Origin: Poriferisodalis sp965237655
GTDB lineage: Bacteria > Actinomycetota > Acidimicrobiia > Acidimicrobiales > Poriferisodalaceae
DNA length: 64,000 bases
Direction: 5' to 3'
NCBI RefSeq assembly: GCF_965237655.1
Contig: NZ_CBDEGB010000001.1
Location: 1,550,001 to 1,614,000 of the forward strand
Under the pieces are notes generated by a model. It worked only from the letters and a program-made list of their open reading frames with translations. It was not told the origin of the DNA and did no database searches. The stretch's first letter is position 1, and every line of letters starts with the position of its first letter. The translations under genes and the position numbers were made by a program. This document shows positions 36,611-45,016 of this stretch, piece by piece.

Positions 36611-37956
36611 GGCCCTTCGTCTTTTGTTGGGATGACTGGGGGTTGAGGGTCCGTTTGTAGGGGTCGAGGCCCTGCTGGGATCGGTGTTGTGAGACGCCGA
36701 ACCCTGGAGGGCCTCGATGAAGCGTGATGTTATGTCGGTGCGGTTGTGGCTGCCGCGCGTCGAGGTGGTGGGGGTGCTGGTCGACGCGCCCGAGCGGCTG
36801 GTGGTGAGGGTGGCGTCTTCGGTGCGTCGCCCGCGCTGCCCTGATTGCGGGACGCCGAGCGGCAGGACCCATGATCGCCGAGACAACCGGGTGAGGGACT
36901 TGGAGATCTCGGGGCGGCCGGTGATGCTGGTGTGGGACCGGCGGCGGCTGGTGTGCGAGCCGTGCGCCAGCCGGTTCGCGGAGGGCCACCCGGCGTTCGA
37001 GGGCCGTGTCACGGCGCGTCTGGCGCGCCGGCTGGTGGCCGACGCGCGCCAGATGACGGTGAACGCGGCAGCGCGCCGTCACGGGGTGGGCTGGAAGCTG
37101 GTCAACGCGTTGGTGGTCGCTTGGGCGGGGCTGGTCGCGGATCATCGCCGCCGGCGGCGCTGCCGGGTGCTGCTGGTGGACGAGACCTCGATCCGCAAGC
37201 GACACCGCTATGTGACCGTGCTCGTGAACGGCGACACCGGCGAGGTGCTCGCCATGGTGCCCCACCGCAACTCCCAGGCGCTGTCGGGGTTCCTGGCGTC
37301 CCAAGGACACAGATGGTGCCGAGCGGTGAAGGTCGTGGTGTCCGACGGCTCCAAGGCCTACAAGACAGCCATAGAGGGACGGCTCGGCCACGCCCGCCAC
37401 GTCCTGGACCGCTTCCACGTCATCAGATGGTTCGCCGCCGGGCTCACAGCGGTGCGCCGAGACGTCCAGCGCCGACCCGAGGGCTCAAAGCCCGCGTTCG
37501 ACCCCGAAGTCTTCCGAGCCAGGTTCCTGCTCATGCGCCGACCCGACAAGCTCGGCGCCAGCGAGCAGAAACGGCTCGACGCGCTGTTCGCTGCGCACCC
37601 CCGGCTCAAGCTCGCCTGGGACGCTCTGGGTGAGCTGCACGGCCTCTACCTCGCCAAGGACCGCGACGGCGCCCTCGAGGCGCTCGACCGGTTCGCCGAC
37701 CTGTACAGCACCGGCCAAATACCCGAGTTCAGCGACACCGTCGACACGTTCCTCGCCTGGCACGACCAGATCCTCGACTGGCACCGAGCCGGGCGGCCCA
37801 GCAACGGCCGCATCGAGGGAACCAACAACCTGCTCCAAGTCCTGCGACGCCGAGCCCACGGCTTCACCAACTACACCAACTTCGAAGCCCGCGGCCTACT
37901 ACTAACCTGACCCCGCCGAGCCCAGCAGCCCGAATCCCAACAAAAGACGAAGGCTC
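36611..37956 (+). mobile_element. ISL3-family insertion sequence, copy 2
   Basis: 1346 bp with inverted ends both containing CCTTCGTCTTTTGTTGGGAT, flanked by an 8-bp target duplication GAAAAGCT (36603-36610 and 37957-37964). It carries an intact transposase. It is related to but distinct from copy 1, with many substitutions, so the two are separate arrivals or an old duplication. The clean target duplication suggests a simple, fairly recent insertion. Confidence 0.95.
36717..37910 (+). CDS. ISL3-family transposase, apparently intact
   Basis: A 397-residue transposase. It has a zinc-binding N-terminus (CPDCGTPSGRTHDRR, CEPCAS), a helix-turn-helix (NAAARRHGVGWKLVNAL), and a DDE domain with LLVDETSIRKRHRYVTVLVN, VVVSDGSKAYKTAI and NGRIEGTNNLLQVL. 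All three acidic residues are present, unlike copy 1. The ATG is preceded by GGAGGGCCTCG, the same ribosome-binding arrangement as copy 1. Confidence 0.95.
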   Translation: MKRDVMSVRLWLPRVEVVGVLVDAPERLVVRVASSVRRPRCPDCGTPSGRTHDRRDNRVRDLEISGRPVMLVWDRRRLVCEPCASRFAEGHPAFEGRVTARLARRLVADARQMTVNAAARRHGVGWKLVNALVVAWAGLVADHRRRRRCRVLLVDETSIRKRHRYVTVLVNGDTGEVLAMVPHRNSQALSGFLASQGHRWCRAVKVVVSDGSKAYKTAIEGRLGHARHVLDRFHVIRWFAAGLTAVRRDVQRRPEGSKPAFDPEVFRARFLLMRRPDKLGASEQKRLDALFAAHPRLKLAWDALGELHGLYLAKDRDGALEALDRFADLYSTGQIPEFSDTVDTFLAWHDQILDWHRAGRPSNGRIEGTNNLLQVLRRRAHGFTNYTNFEARGLLLT

Positions 37957-38247
37957 GAAAAGCTGAGCTGTCGCGTTTGCGCTTCGAGTACGAATCGGGC
38001 ACCCATGGCCCGCAGCATCTGAAATGGACTAATGGGTTGGACGCCGTGCGCGATCGCCGCATTTGGAATCTTGATCTTGCGCCGGCCGTCACTGACTGTC
38101 TCATGTGTCACCACGTCGTGACCTCCCGCGAGGGCCCGCCCCGAGCGACGACTCGATGAACACCCGCTCATCCAAACTCAGCCTCGCTGCCATACTGGAC
38201 ACCTCCATCGGTCGGTTGCATGTGTTGGCAACGGTCATCATGACCGT

Positions 38248-39067
38248 TCACTTGCAACCACCGATGGAGTTCGCCGTCGTTCGGCCCTCAAGGGTGCTGG
38301 CAATCAGTTCGCGCGCGAATCGTTTTCCGACCTGAACTGGTTTCGTCGTGTAGTAGTTCCCACCGCTGGCGCCTTTGGTTTCTAGAGCCGCAATTCGCTC
38401 CTGTTCGAAGCGCAACTCGATCATGAACTCATCCCAGCTCAGCGCCCCGATCTCCCGAATCCGGGCGAGGACGACCTGCGTTGACACTCGGAAGTGCTGA
38501 GCAAGCGGATGCAACTGAGATCGAAGGTCGCCCGTCGTGTCGAATACGGACGCGAACTCCTCCATGGGGACGAGCAGTTCTGCGGCCACCCGGTTACACC
38601 ACCGCTCCTCGTCGAACCTGCGTGCCGAGGCTGGGTCGACATCCGACAGCGCAGTCGAGCCGACGATCCCGCTGATCATGACCAAGACACCCGCCGCCTC
38701 TGCGTTCTCCCGCAGGGCCGTCAAAGCGTCGTCTGTGCTGCGCAACCGGGCGCGGGCGCGGGGCGTCCACGCCAATTCCTCTCGCATAGAAGCCGCGACC
38801 TCTGCTGGCGGCGTCGCGACCGTCGCCGATCGATCGGAAGTCGGGGATGGGGATGTCCTCCGTCGGTGGTTCTTCGAGGAAGAAGAACCCGACCGGCGTG
38901 TACGTCTTTCGAGCGAACTCCTCCAGCTGTCGCAGTGTCGGCCGGGTCTCGCCCGCTATCCATGCGTCGAAGCGCGGGAAGCGCGAGCCCCAGATGTCAT
39001 CGTCGATGCCCGAGCGCGCGCGAGCCCACTGCAGCAGCGCAGGACGCACGTCGACTCGGACCGTCAT
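38248..39067 (-). pseudogene. XRE/ImmA-IrrE family regulator, broken and lacking its active site
   Basis: From the ATG at 39067 the first frame gives an XRE-like N-terminus (LLQWARARSGIDDDIWGSRF, ETRPTLRQLEEFARKTYTPV, GFFFLEEPPTEDIPIPDFRS). The frame shifts near 38815. The second frame continues with LAWTPRARARLRSTDDALTA, AAGVLVMISGIVGS, then TALSDVDPASARRFDEERWC and NRVAAELLVPMEEF. In the family about 50 residues lie between SGIVGS and this last block, including the HExxH zinc motif of the peptidase; here they are absent. So it carries a frameshift plus a deletion of the catalytic core. Confidence 0.8.
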
Positions 39068-39155
39068 GAACTCAGTATCGCCCGTTCGCCTCCACCGGCA
39101 AGGCACGCCCGAGCAGGAATCTTCTCATCTCGTGCGTTCACCAAGTGCTGTACGC

Positions 39156-39224
39156 CCGGTCCCGATCGATCAGCCAGAAGCGCTGGCGGGGCATCTCCGT
39201 ACGTTCCTGACTGCAGCGCCGTAG
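39156..39224 (+). pseudogene. C-terminal remnant of the small 35.1-kb family
   Basis: The 20 codons PIDQPEALAGHLRTFLTAAP before TAG 39222-39224 closely match the C-terminus of the small protein at 35141-35329 (PIDQPEALTACLREFLTANS). No related N-terminus precedes it. Confidence 0.6.
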
Positions 39225-39264
39225 ATCGGCGGTGCTAAAACCGATGGGCAGCGAGGGGCAGGCC

Positions 39265-39708
39265 ATGGCGCAAGCGTTCGCAGTCGAAGAAGTAGTTCAG
39301 AGACCCGCTCCCCAGGTGTGGGAGGCCCTCACCGATTGGCCGAACGCCCACCGGTGGATGCCCGGAGTCGAATCGATGACGGCCGAGGGAGAAACCGCTG
39401 AAGGGACGAGGCTGACATTCCGTGCTCGCGGCGCTGATCGCTCGAGCACCATCGTTCAATGTGACGTTGGTCGGTCCATGGTGCTGCGTTCGATCCAGGG
39501 TGGCGTGACGGCGGATTACGCATACGAAGTCCACGAACTCGGCGAAGGTTCGGCTCGAGTCACCTTGGTCGCAAACTGTCAGATCACGGGGCTGTGGTGG
39601 AGCTTGGTCTCGCCTCTGCTTCGCGTCGCTGTCCGACTCTCGGACGGCAAACAACTCAGACTCTTCAAGGCCATGGTCGAGGAAAGCGGAGTGTGTGGCG
39701 GGGGTTGA
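39265..39708 (+). CDS. SRPBCC (START-like) family protein
   Basis: A 147-residue helix-grip protein. FAVEEVVQRPAPQVWEALTD and WPNAHRWMPGVESMTAEG are the standard polyketide-cyclase/SRPBCC opening, followed by alternating strands and a long C-terminal helix (RVAVRLSDGKQLRLFKAMVE). Members bind hydrophobic ligands; some are cyclases or lipid carriers. The ATG at 39265 is selected because GAGGGG lies 7 nt upstream, whereas 39232 has no such site. Confidence 0.8.
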   Translation: MAQAFAVEEVVQRPAPQVWEALTDWPNAHRWMPGVESMTAEGETAEGTRLTFRARGADRSSTIVQCDVGRSMVLRSIQGGVTADYAYEVHELGEGSARVTLVANCQITGLWWSLVSPLLRVAVRLSDGKQLRLFKAMVEESGVCGGG

Positions 39709-39738
39709 TTCGGGACGCAGCACAGTACTGTTTGACGC

Positions 39739-40563
39739 GTGACGTCACAGCCCGAAACGGTCACTCTTGCCGAACTCAAGAGCCTTCTCGCCGATCCAGC
39801 GAGCCGCATCAAGCTCCACGACGCCATCAGCGACGAGACGATGCGAACGATCGACGCCGTTCGAAACGCTGATTGCGAGGGGTACGACGAGTGCTTGCGG
39901 GCCTACGAGCATGCATCTGCTGGTCTGATCAAGCTGCTCGTCACCGGTTCGTATTTCTCCGACTGCGCCGACCACGACAAAGCGTGGGCACATGCGGTCC
40001 GCTTGCTGGCAAATCGGATTCCGTACACCAGTTCTGCCCATGGCACGGTCATCAATCTGCAGCACCACGTCACGCTGCTGGCGATGTACGCAGTCGCTTT
40101 CGGCGCCGCTGCTGCTGATCGGATCGACCCTCTCGCGAGGATCATCGGGACGGTGCGAGCCGAGGAAGACGGCAGCATCGGGCGCGTCACCTACCTGGTC
40201 AACTGCGCCCAGCTCAAGAGACCGGACGAAGCTCCGATCCAGGCCTCGCTTCGTCTGTGGATGACACTGCGTTCGATAACTGACGAGTTCATCCCCAGGA
40301 CTCCCGAAGACGCCTTGTTTGACGCCGTGCTCGACGAGATCGAGTACTTGCTTGGCGTGACGCACGGACGAGACACCGCAGAGGGAACCGGCCCCGTGGG
40401 ATACGGGGCGATTCAAGTGCTCGCAACCCGCGTTGCACCTGATCGCCTGGTGCGGCGCAATCTGGACACACTGATTGCGCACAACGCTTTTCAGAGCGTC
40501 GACGAGTTCTACATCTGCCGCGAGCGATACAACAAGATCTACGCAGCCGAAGCTCGAGTCTGA
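39739..40563 (+). CDS. Hypothetical soluble protein
   Basis: A 274-residue, largely helical protein beginning MTSQPETVTLAELKSLLADP. It contains LHDAISDETMRTIDAVRNAD, a hydrophobic stretch around LLAMYAVAFGAAAADRIDPL, and ends FYICRERYNKIYAAEARV. I see no catalytic motif. It follows the SRPBCC gene after 30 nt on the same strand, so co-transcription is possible. Confidence 0.6.
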   Translation: MTSQPETVTLAELKSLLADPASRIKLHDAISDETMRTIDAVRNADCEGYDECLRAYEHASAGLIKLLVTGSYFSDCADHDKAWAHAVRLLANRIPYTSSAHGTVINLQHHVTLLAMYAVAFGAAAADRIDPLARIIGTVRAEEDGSIGRVTYLVNCAQLKRPDEAPIQASLRLWMTLRSITDEFIPRTPEDALFDAVLDEIEYLLGVTHGRDTAEGTGPVGYGAIQVLATRVAPDRLVRRNLDTLIAHNAFQSVDEFYICRERYNKIYAAEARV

Positions 40564-40717
40564 ACACGGCGCGCCGAGTAGGCCGCTGAGCCGCCGGTCA
40601 GACTGGGTCGCTGCTGAAGCGGTGGGCCTGGAGGTCGCTCAGGTCTCGCAAGGTCTTCATGGCCGCGGTTGCCGTGCTTGATGCATCCTGACCGGGAGAA
40701 CAAGCGGAGGTTTCGGC

Positions 40718-41611
40718 ATGCCACTGGTACAAGGTGACGGAGTAGAGCTGTACGCGGAGGAAACAGGCACCGGGTATCCCATCGTCTGGTTGCACGAGTT
40801 CGCGGCCGACTGCCGCACGTGGGAGGGCCAGGTTCGGCGGTTCAGCCAAAGCCATCGATGTGTCACCTACAACGCCCGTGGCTATCCGCCGTCGGATGTT
40901 CCGGAGAGCGATTCGGCGTACACATTCGAGCGCGAAAGAGAGGACTTGCGGGCGGTCCTTGACAGCTTCGGAATCGAGCGCGCCCATATCGTCGGCCTCA
41001 GCATGGGTGCCTACACGGGGCTGATGTTTGCGTTGCGGTATCCGGAGCGGGTCACGTCCCTGCTGTTCGCGAGTGGTGGGTCCGGCGCGTTCGGGGACAC
41101 CCGGGCAGCGTTCCTCAGCGAGATCCGCGCGGCCGCCGAGGCGATGATGAACGACGGGATGGAGGTCGCCGCGGATCGGCTCGCTGTTGGCGCTACCCGT
41201 GTTCAGCTCCAGAACAAAGACCCGAGGGGCTGGGAGGAGTTCAAGCAGTACCTGTCAGAACATTCGGCGGTCGGCTCTGGGCTGACGATGCGCAATTTCC
41301 AGGCCGGGCGCCCGTCGCTGTACGACTTCGAAGCTGAGCTGCGCCAGCTCGACGTTCCGGTGCTGTTGGCCGTCGGCGATGAGGACGACCCGGTCATCGA
41401 GACGAACGTCTTCCTCAAGAGGGTTCTGCCGCGTGCCGGCCTGTGGATTGCCCCGCGCACCGGTCATGGGATCAACCTCGAGGAGCCCGGCGTGTTCAAC
41501 CAGATGGCGTCGGACTTCTTCAGCACAGTTGAGGCCGGACGATGGACCCGTCGCGATCCCCGCGCCGGTCCCACGCACTCGTCGTTGGGCGGCGCACTAC
41601 CCCAGGCGTGA
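40718..41611 (+). CDS. Alpha/beta hydrolase
   Basis: A 297-residue hydrolase with oxyanion segment IVWLHEFAADCRTWEGQV, nucleophile elbow VGLSMGAYTG (Ser), acid in LLAVGDEDDPVIETN, and histidine in TGHGINLEEPGVFN. The usual HG at the oxyanion turn is HE. The closest functional groups are 3-oxoadipate enol-lactonase-like and carboxylesterase-like hydrolases; substrate not decidable. Good GGAGG-like spacing precedes the ATG. Confidence 0.85.
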   Translation: MPLVQGDGVELYAEETGTGYPIVWLHEFAADCRTWEGQVRRFSQSHRCVTYNARGYPPSDVPESDSAYTFEREREDLRAVLDSFGIERAHIVGLSMGAYTGLMFALRYPERVTSLLFASGGSGAFGDTRAAFLSEIRAAAEAMMNDGMEVAADRLAVGATRVQLQNKDPRGWEEFKQYLSEHSAVGSGLTMRNFQAGRPSLYDFEAELRQLDVPVLLAVGDEDDPVIETNVFLKRVLPRAGLWIAPRTGHGINLEEPGVFNQMASDFFSTVEAGRWTRRDPRAGPTHSSLGGALPQA

Positions 41612-41904
41612 ACCGGTTCAGATCATCTTGGCGGGGCGGTCCTTGGTCCGTTCGCGTATCACGGCGTTGATATGTCGCCAGTTTGCGTTGGCACAGGTTC
41701 CTATGAAGTCACGTCGCTCGTTCCGGACCGGCCGCAGCTGGCAAGTCCGAGAGCGGGCCGACAACGTCGACGTGTCCCAGGCAAGGCACCTGCAACATGC
41801 GGGGCCAGTTTTGTGACAAGTCACACGTCGACGGCCCGCTCCCGCGCACATCTTCACTGTTTCGTGGAGGCTTTGGGGTCCCGGGGTGATTCAGGTCGCT
41901 GTTC

Positions 41905-42864
41905 GTGTTACTGGGTGTCGCTACTGTCGGCCACGTGGAAGGCGACGACACTTCGGGCGTAGCTCCCGCTGCCCCCCGTGACCCCGATGTCGCATTGGCG
42001 CAACTCGTCGAGGAAGGCGTCGTGTGGGGCGACGCTGCCGATTGGCTCGTGTGCCTTCCGGCTGGATCCGTCGATCTCTTCTTCACCTCGCCCCCCTACG
42101 CGAACGCACGGCGCTATTCCGAGATCCATCCGGATCGCTATGTGGAGTGGTTCGCACCGTTCGCCGAAGCGATGCTGCGCGCAACCGCAGAAACCGGCTC
42201 GTTCGTGCTGAACATCAAGAACCGCGTGGCTGCGAGCGGCGAGCTCAGAGGACAGCGGCACCCCTACGTCTACGAGTTGGTGCTCGAGCTTCAGCGGATG
42301 GGCTGGCGCTGGCTCGAGACCTACATCTGGTCGAAGCCCAACGCTATTCCGGGCCGGTTCGGGCCGCGAACGAAAGACAGCTTCGAGTACGTGTACCACT
42401 TCGCTAAGGGCAGCCAGCCGTACTTCGACCTCGACGGCATCCGGGTGCCGTACCGGGCGAGCGAGCAAGAAATCGCCCGCCGTCGTCGCGACCAGAACGG
42501 CCGGCGAAACACCGAGGCCGGGTTCGGCCGCGACCGACGATTCACCTACGACAAGGGCGGCGCCGACCCGGGCAACGTCATCGAGGCCAGCCAGACGTAC
42601 AACCAGCACTGGGGTCCCGCGGGCCAGCACACGGCAGTGATGCCGGAGGGGCTCGCTGCGTTCTTCGTCCGGGCCGTTTGCCCGCGTGGGGGCCTCATCG
42701 TGGATCCGTTCGCGGGCTCGGGGACCACCGTCGTCGTAGCGCGACGCCATGGCCGTCTCGCAGGCGGGGTCGAGCTGCACCGCGAGTACGTCGAGGTGTC
42801 AGCGCAGCGCGTCGCGAGCGATCAATGCGAGTCTGAGCCGGGCGAACTGCGGCTCGCGGGTTGA
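41905..42864 (+). CDS. Site-specific DNA methyltransferase, beta class (N4-cytosine/N6-adenine)
   Basis: A 319-residue methyltransferase. Motif IV FFTSPPYANARRY lies in the N-terminal third and the SAM-binding motif I IVDPFAGSGTTVVVA near the C-terminus, the order of beta-class enzymes. The TSPPY form is most often N4-cytosine but can be N6-adenine. The central region (SKPNAIPGRFGPRTKDSFEY, VYHFAKGSQPYFDLDG) is the target recognition zone. The GTG at 41905 is the furthest start; GTG 41935 is an equal candidate. The endonuclease gene starts 2 nt after its stop. Confidence 0.9.
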   Translation: MLLGVATVGHVEGDDTSGVAPAAPRDPDVALAQLVEEGVVWGDAADWLVCLPAGSVDLFFTSPPYANARRYSEIHPDRYVEWFAPFAEAMLRATAETGSFVLNIKNRVAASGELRGQRHPYVYELVLELQRMGWRWLETYIWSKPNAIPGRFGPRTKDSFEYVYHFAKGSQPYFDLDGIRVPYRASEQEIARRRRDQNGRRNTEAGFGRDRRFTYDKGGADPGNVIEASQTYNQHWGPAGQHTAVMPEGLAAFFVRAVCPRGGLIVDPFAGSGTTVVVARRHGRLAGGVELHREYVEVSAQRVASDQCESEPGELRLAG

Positions 42865-42866
42865 GC

Positions 42867-43973
42867 ATGGCGCTCTCGGACTCCGAAGAGCGGATACTCC
42901 GCGCAGCGGGCTCGGACCCGAGCCCGGTAGCGCGCCTGCAAGCCGTCGGTGTGACGCTCGCGAAGCATGGAGAAGATGCCGAGGCTTCGCGCCAACTCTT
43001 GACCCAGAGCTACCTCACGCATCTCAGTCCCTCGTTTCATCTCGTTCCGAGAGGCGATTTGATGTTCGCCGAAGACGCCTTCGACGAGGCGTACGCAGCA
43101 CTTGCGGTGGGCACCGAGAACTTCACGTGCGTCGACGAGGCATCGCTGAGAGCGACGCTTCTTGAATGCCCAGCGGCGTTGGCCCCTCTGCGCATGATCC
43201 TTGGGCTGACGCACAACGAGCTGGCGGTTGCCATCCGTCTTCACGATCCCGAATCGAACGTGGCCGGCGGATCGCTCAAGAGTCTCGAGCGAAGCGCTCC
43301 ACCGGAACGGCTGACAGCTACGAGGCGACGAATCGTCGGGTCGATTGCGGGCGCGGTGCTGGCGATGATGAACCGTGATCTGCTGCCTGTGCCACCACGC
43401 GTGACGACGTATTTCCATTCCAAACTCGACAAGCGCGACACGGTCAGCGGGTGGCAGAGCGTGCGTGATCACACCGGTGGCGTTCCTTACTCAACGCTGC
43501 TCTTCCAGCGGTACGTCGGCGGAGTTTGGCGACAGGTGCAAGACGCGTATTCCGAAGTCAAGGGAGATGCCGTCCTGGAGATTCCGCTCCAAGACTTGCT
43601 GGACGCACACGGGGTGCCGTACCACCGGACGAAGCGCAGAGCGGCTGGCGCCGCGGAGACCGCAGCTCGGTTTGGCCTCAGGCCGGGACCGGACTTCATC
43701 ATTCCTGATGACTCGCCCACGCTTGTTGTCGAGTCCAAGGTGGCAGAAGACGGTGGCACCGCCCACGACAAGGCTGCGCGAATCCGAACCCTGGTGACGG
43801 CTGCTAACGAACGTGGGCTGAGAGCATGCGCGTTGATTGACGGCAAGGGATGGACCGAACGCCCGAATGCGCTCTGCGATGTCGTCTTGGCGACGCAAGG
43901 CCGCACTTACACGTTGTCGACGATCGAGCAGATTCTCGAGCTGCCCGAGATACAGGCACTCATTTCGCGCTGA
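42867..43973 (+). CDS. Probable Type II-like restriction endonuclease
   Basis: A 368-residue protein next to a DNA methyltransferase. The C-terminal part contains GLRPGPDFIIPDDSPTLVVE followed by SKVAEDGGTAHDKAARIRTL, a PD-(D/E)XK core (D...ESK). The N-terminal half is helical, with a helix-turn-helix-like stretch (ILGLTHNELAVAIRLHDPES, NVAGGSLKSLERSAPPERLT). The recognition site cannot be inferred. The ATG at 42867 follows the methyltransferase stop by 2 nt, arguing for coupled translation and a matched restriction-modification pair. Confidence 0.8.
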   Translation: MALSDSEERILRAAGSDPSPVARLQAVGVTLAKHGEDAEASRQLLTQSYLTHLSPSFHLVPRGDLMFAEDAFDEAYAALAVGTENFTCVDEASLRATLLECPAALAPLRMILGLTHNELAVAIRLHDPESNVAGGSLKSLERSAPPERLTATRRRIVGSIAGAVLAMMNRDLLPVPPRVTTYFHSKLDKRDTVSGWQSVRDHTGGVPYSTLLFQRYVGGVWRQVQDAYSEVKGDAVLEIPLQDLLDAHGVPYHRTKRRAAGAAETAARFGLRPGPDFIIPDDSPTLVVESKVAEDGGTAHDKAARIRTLVTAANERGLRACALIDGKGWTERPNALCDVVLATQGRTYTLSTIEQILELPEIQALISR

Positions 43974-44216
43974 CGGCCTCCCATTCCTATCGCGGGATGG
44001 CGACGCCACTCATGCCGAGGGCGACGCTGACTAGCCACTCAGCGGCGAGTGGAGGTGGCGTCGCGTGATGCGGAGGGGCAAACCCGCAGGTCAGAGTGCA
44101 TATCGGGCTCGCCGATTGCGCCATTTCCGCCAGAATTACGCCGCTTATTCCCCAGCAATGCGGAACCTCCGCGGCCGTCGGCAGCCCTCACGACTTGCAG
44201 GGTAGGGAATCGAACC

Positions 44217-44636
44217 CTACGGCGCGAGCTTGTCGCGGTCTGTCGCATCAATGGCCGCGCCCGGATCAGGAGCGGACTTGTCCGGTTCCCTCGGTGCTCT
44301 CCAGCGTTTGTCGCCCGAACCGAGCACAACCGGCCTATAGGGGTCGATCAAGAACCGCGCCAACAGCAGGAAGGGAATCGGTGCCACGCAGATCGCCGCC
44401 CCCCACCACCAGGCCGCTGAGTGGCTGAACTGTCGGCCAATGCAGGTCTCACCCCTTGCGAGACGGTCGCAGTGAACCTCCCGCGTGTCGAGCAGACCGG
44501 CTACTACCAAGAACACGGTCAGAGCTACGCAGACCGCTAGCAGGACGAGAGCGAGGAACCGCAGCCGATTGCGTTCGATGACGACTAAGTAACCGTTCGG
44601 CAGGTGCTGTTCGTCAATGTGGACTCGGGCATTCAC
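44217..44636 (-). CDS. Two-helix membrane protein of unknown function
   Basis: A 139-residue protein starting at GTG 44636 (MNARVHIDEQHLPNGYLVVI). It has two membrane helices (about LALVLLAVCVALTVFLVVAG and WWWGAAICVAPIPFLLLARF) with two cysteines between them (VHCDRLARGETCIG). The C-terminus is charged. An upstream in-frame extension to 44726 is possible but lacks a ribosome-binding site. Confidence 0.6.
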   Translation of the reverse strand: MNARVHIDEQHLPNGYLVVIERNRLRFLALVLLAVCVALTVFLVVAGLLDTREVHCDRLARGETCIGRQFSHSAAWWWGAAICVAPIPFLLLARFLIDPYRPVVLGSGDKRWRAPREPDKSAPDPGAAIDATDRDKLAP

Positions 44637-45016
44637 GTCCCCAGTCTGGCGCACCCTCGGCACGTCGGCCCGCCGTCGGCCGTCATCTCGGTATCGGCCA
44701 TCGCCACCTCGGACCCGCACGGGCACTCGACGGCCCCGAATGAGTCAGTAACGCCGTCACCACGTCGACGTTTTAGGGGCGCTTCGGTGCGGACCTGCAT
44801 GGCCGGTGCCCGCTCAGCGACCGCCCCGCACGCGCAACGCGGGTTGGTACACACCTCACGGTGCCGGACCATCATCCCGCGAGTAGCGCGTAGTTCGCTC
44901 TCTAGGAGACTGCTGAATAATTCGTGTGGATTTCCGCGTGTTGGGGGTGTGCGCGCGGGATGCTGGGTGAGGTGTGTCTGACTCTTCCGCGGAGATCGGC
45001 TCAGAAATGAACCAAG

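Noticed and set aside
37977..38159. 60-codon plus-strand frame next to ISL3 copy 2 (RFEYESGTHGPQHLKWTNGL)
   Set aside because: Coding-like composition, but the TTG start has no ribosome-binding site. Removing the IS and one target duplication does not join it to an open upstream frame with a start codon, so it may be a gene fragment at most. The rest of 37965-38247 shows nothing.
41612..41904. Short frames between the hydrolase and methyltransferase genes
   Set aside because: No start signals, motifs or repeats. A promoter for the restriction-modification pair must lie here, but I cannot place it.
44202..44220. tRNA-like T-arm on the minus strand (GTAGGGTTCGATTCCCTAC)
   Set aside because: The T-stem and loop look right, but no matching acceptor stem, D-arm or anticodon arm can be drawn around it, and it overlaps the stop codon of a membrane-protein gene. 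It may be a chance hairpin or a relic attachment site.
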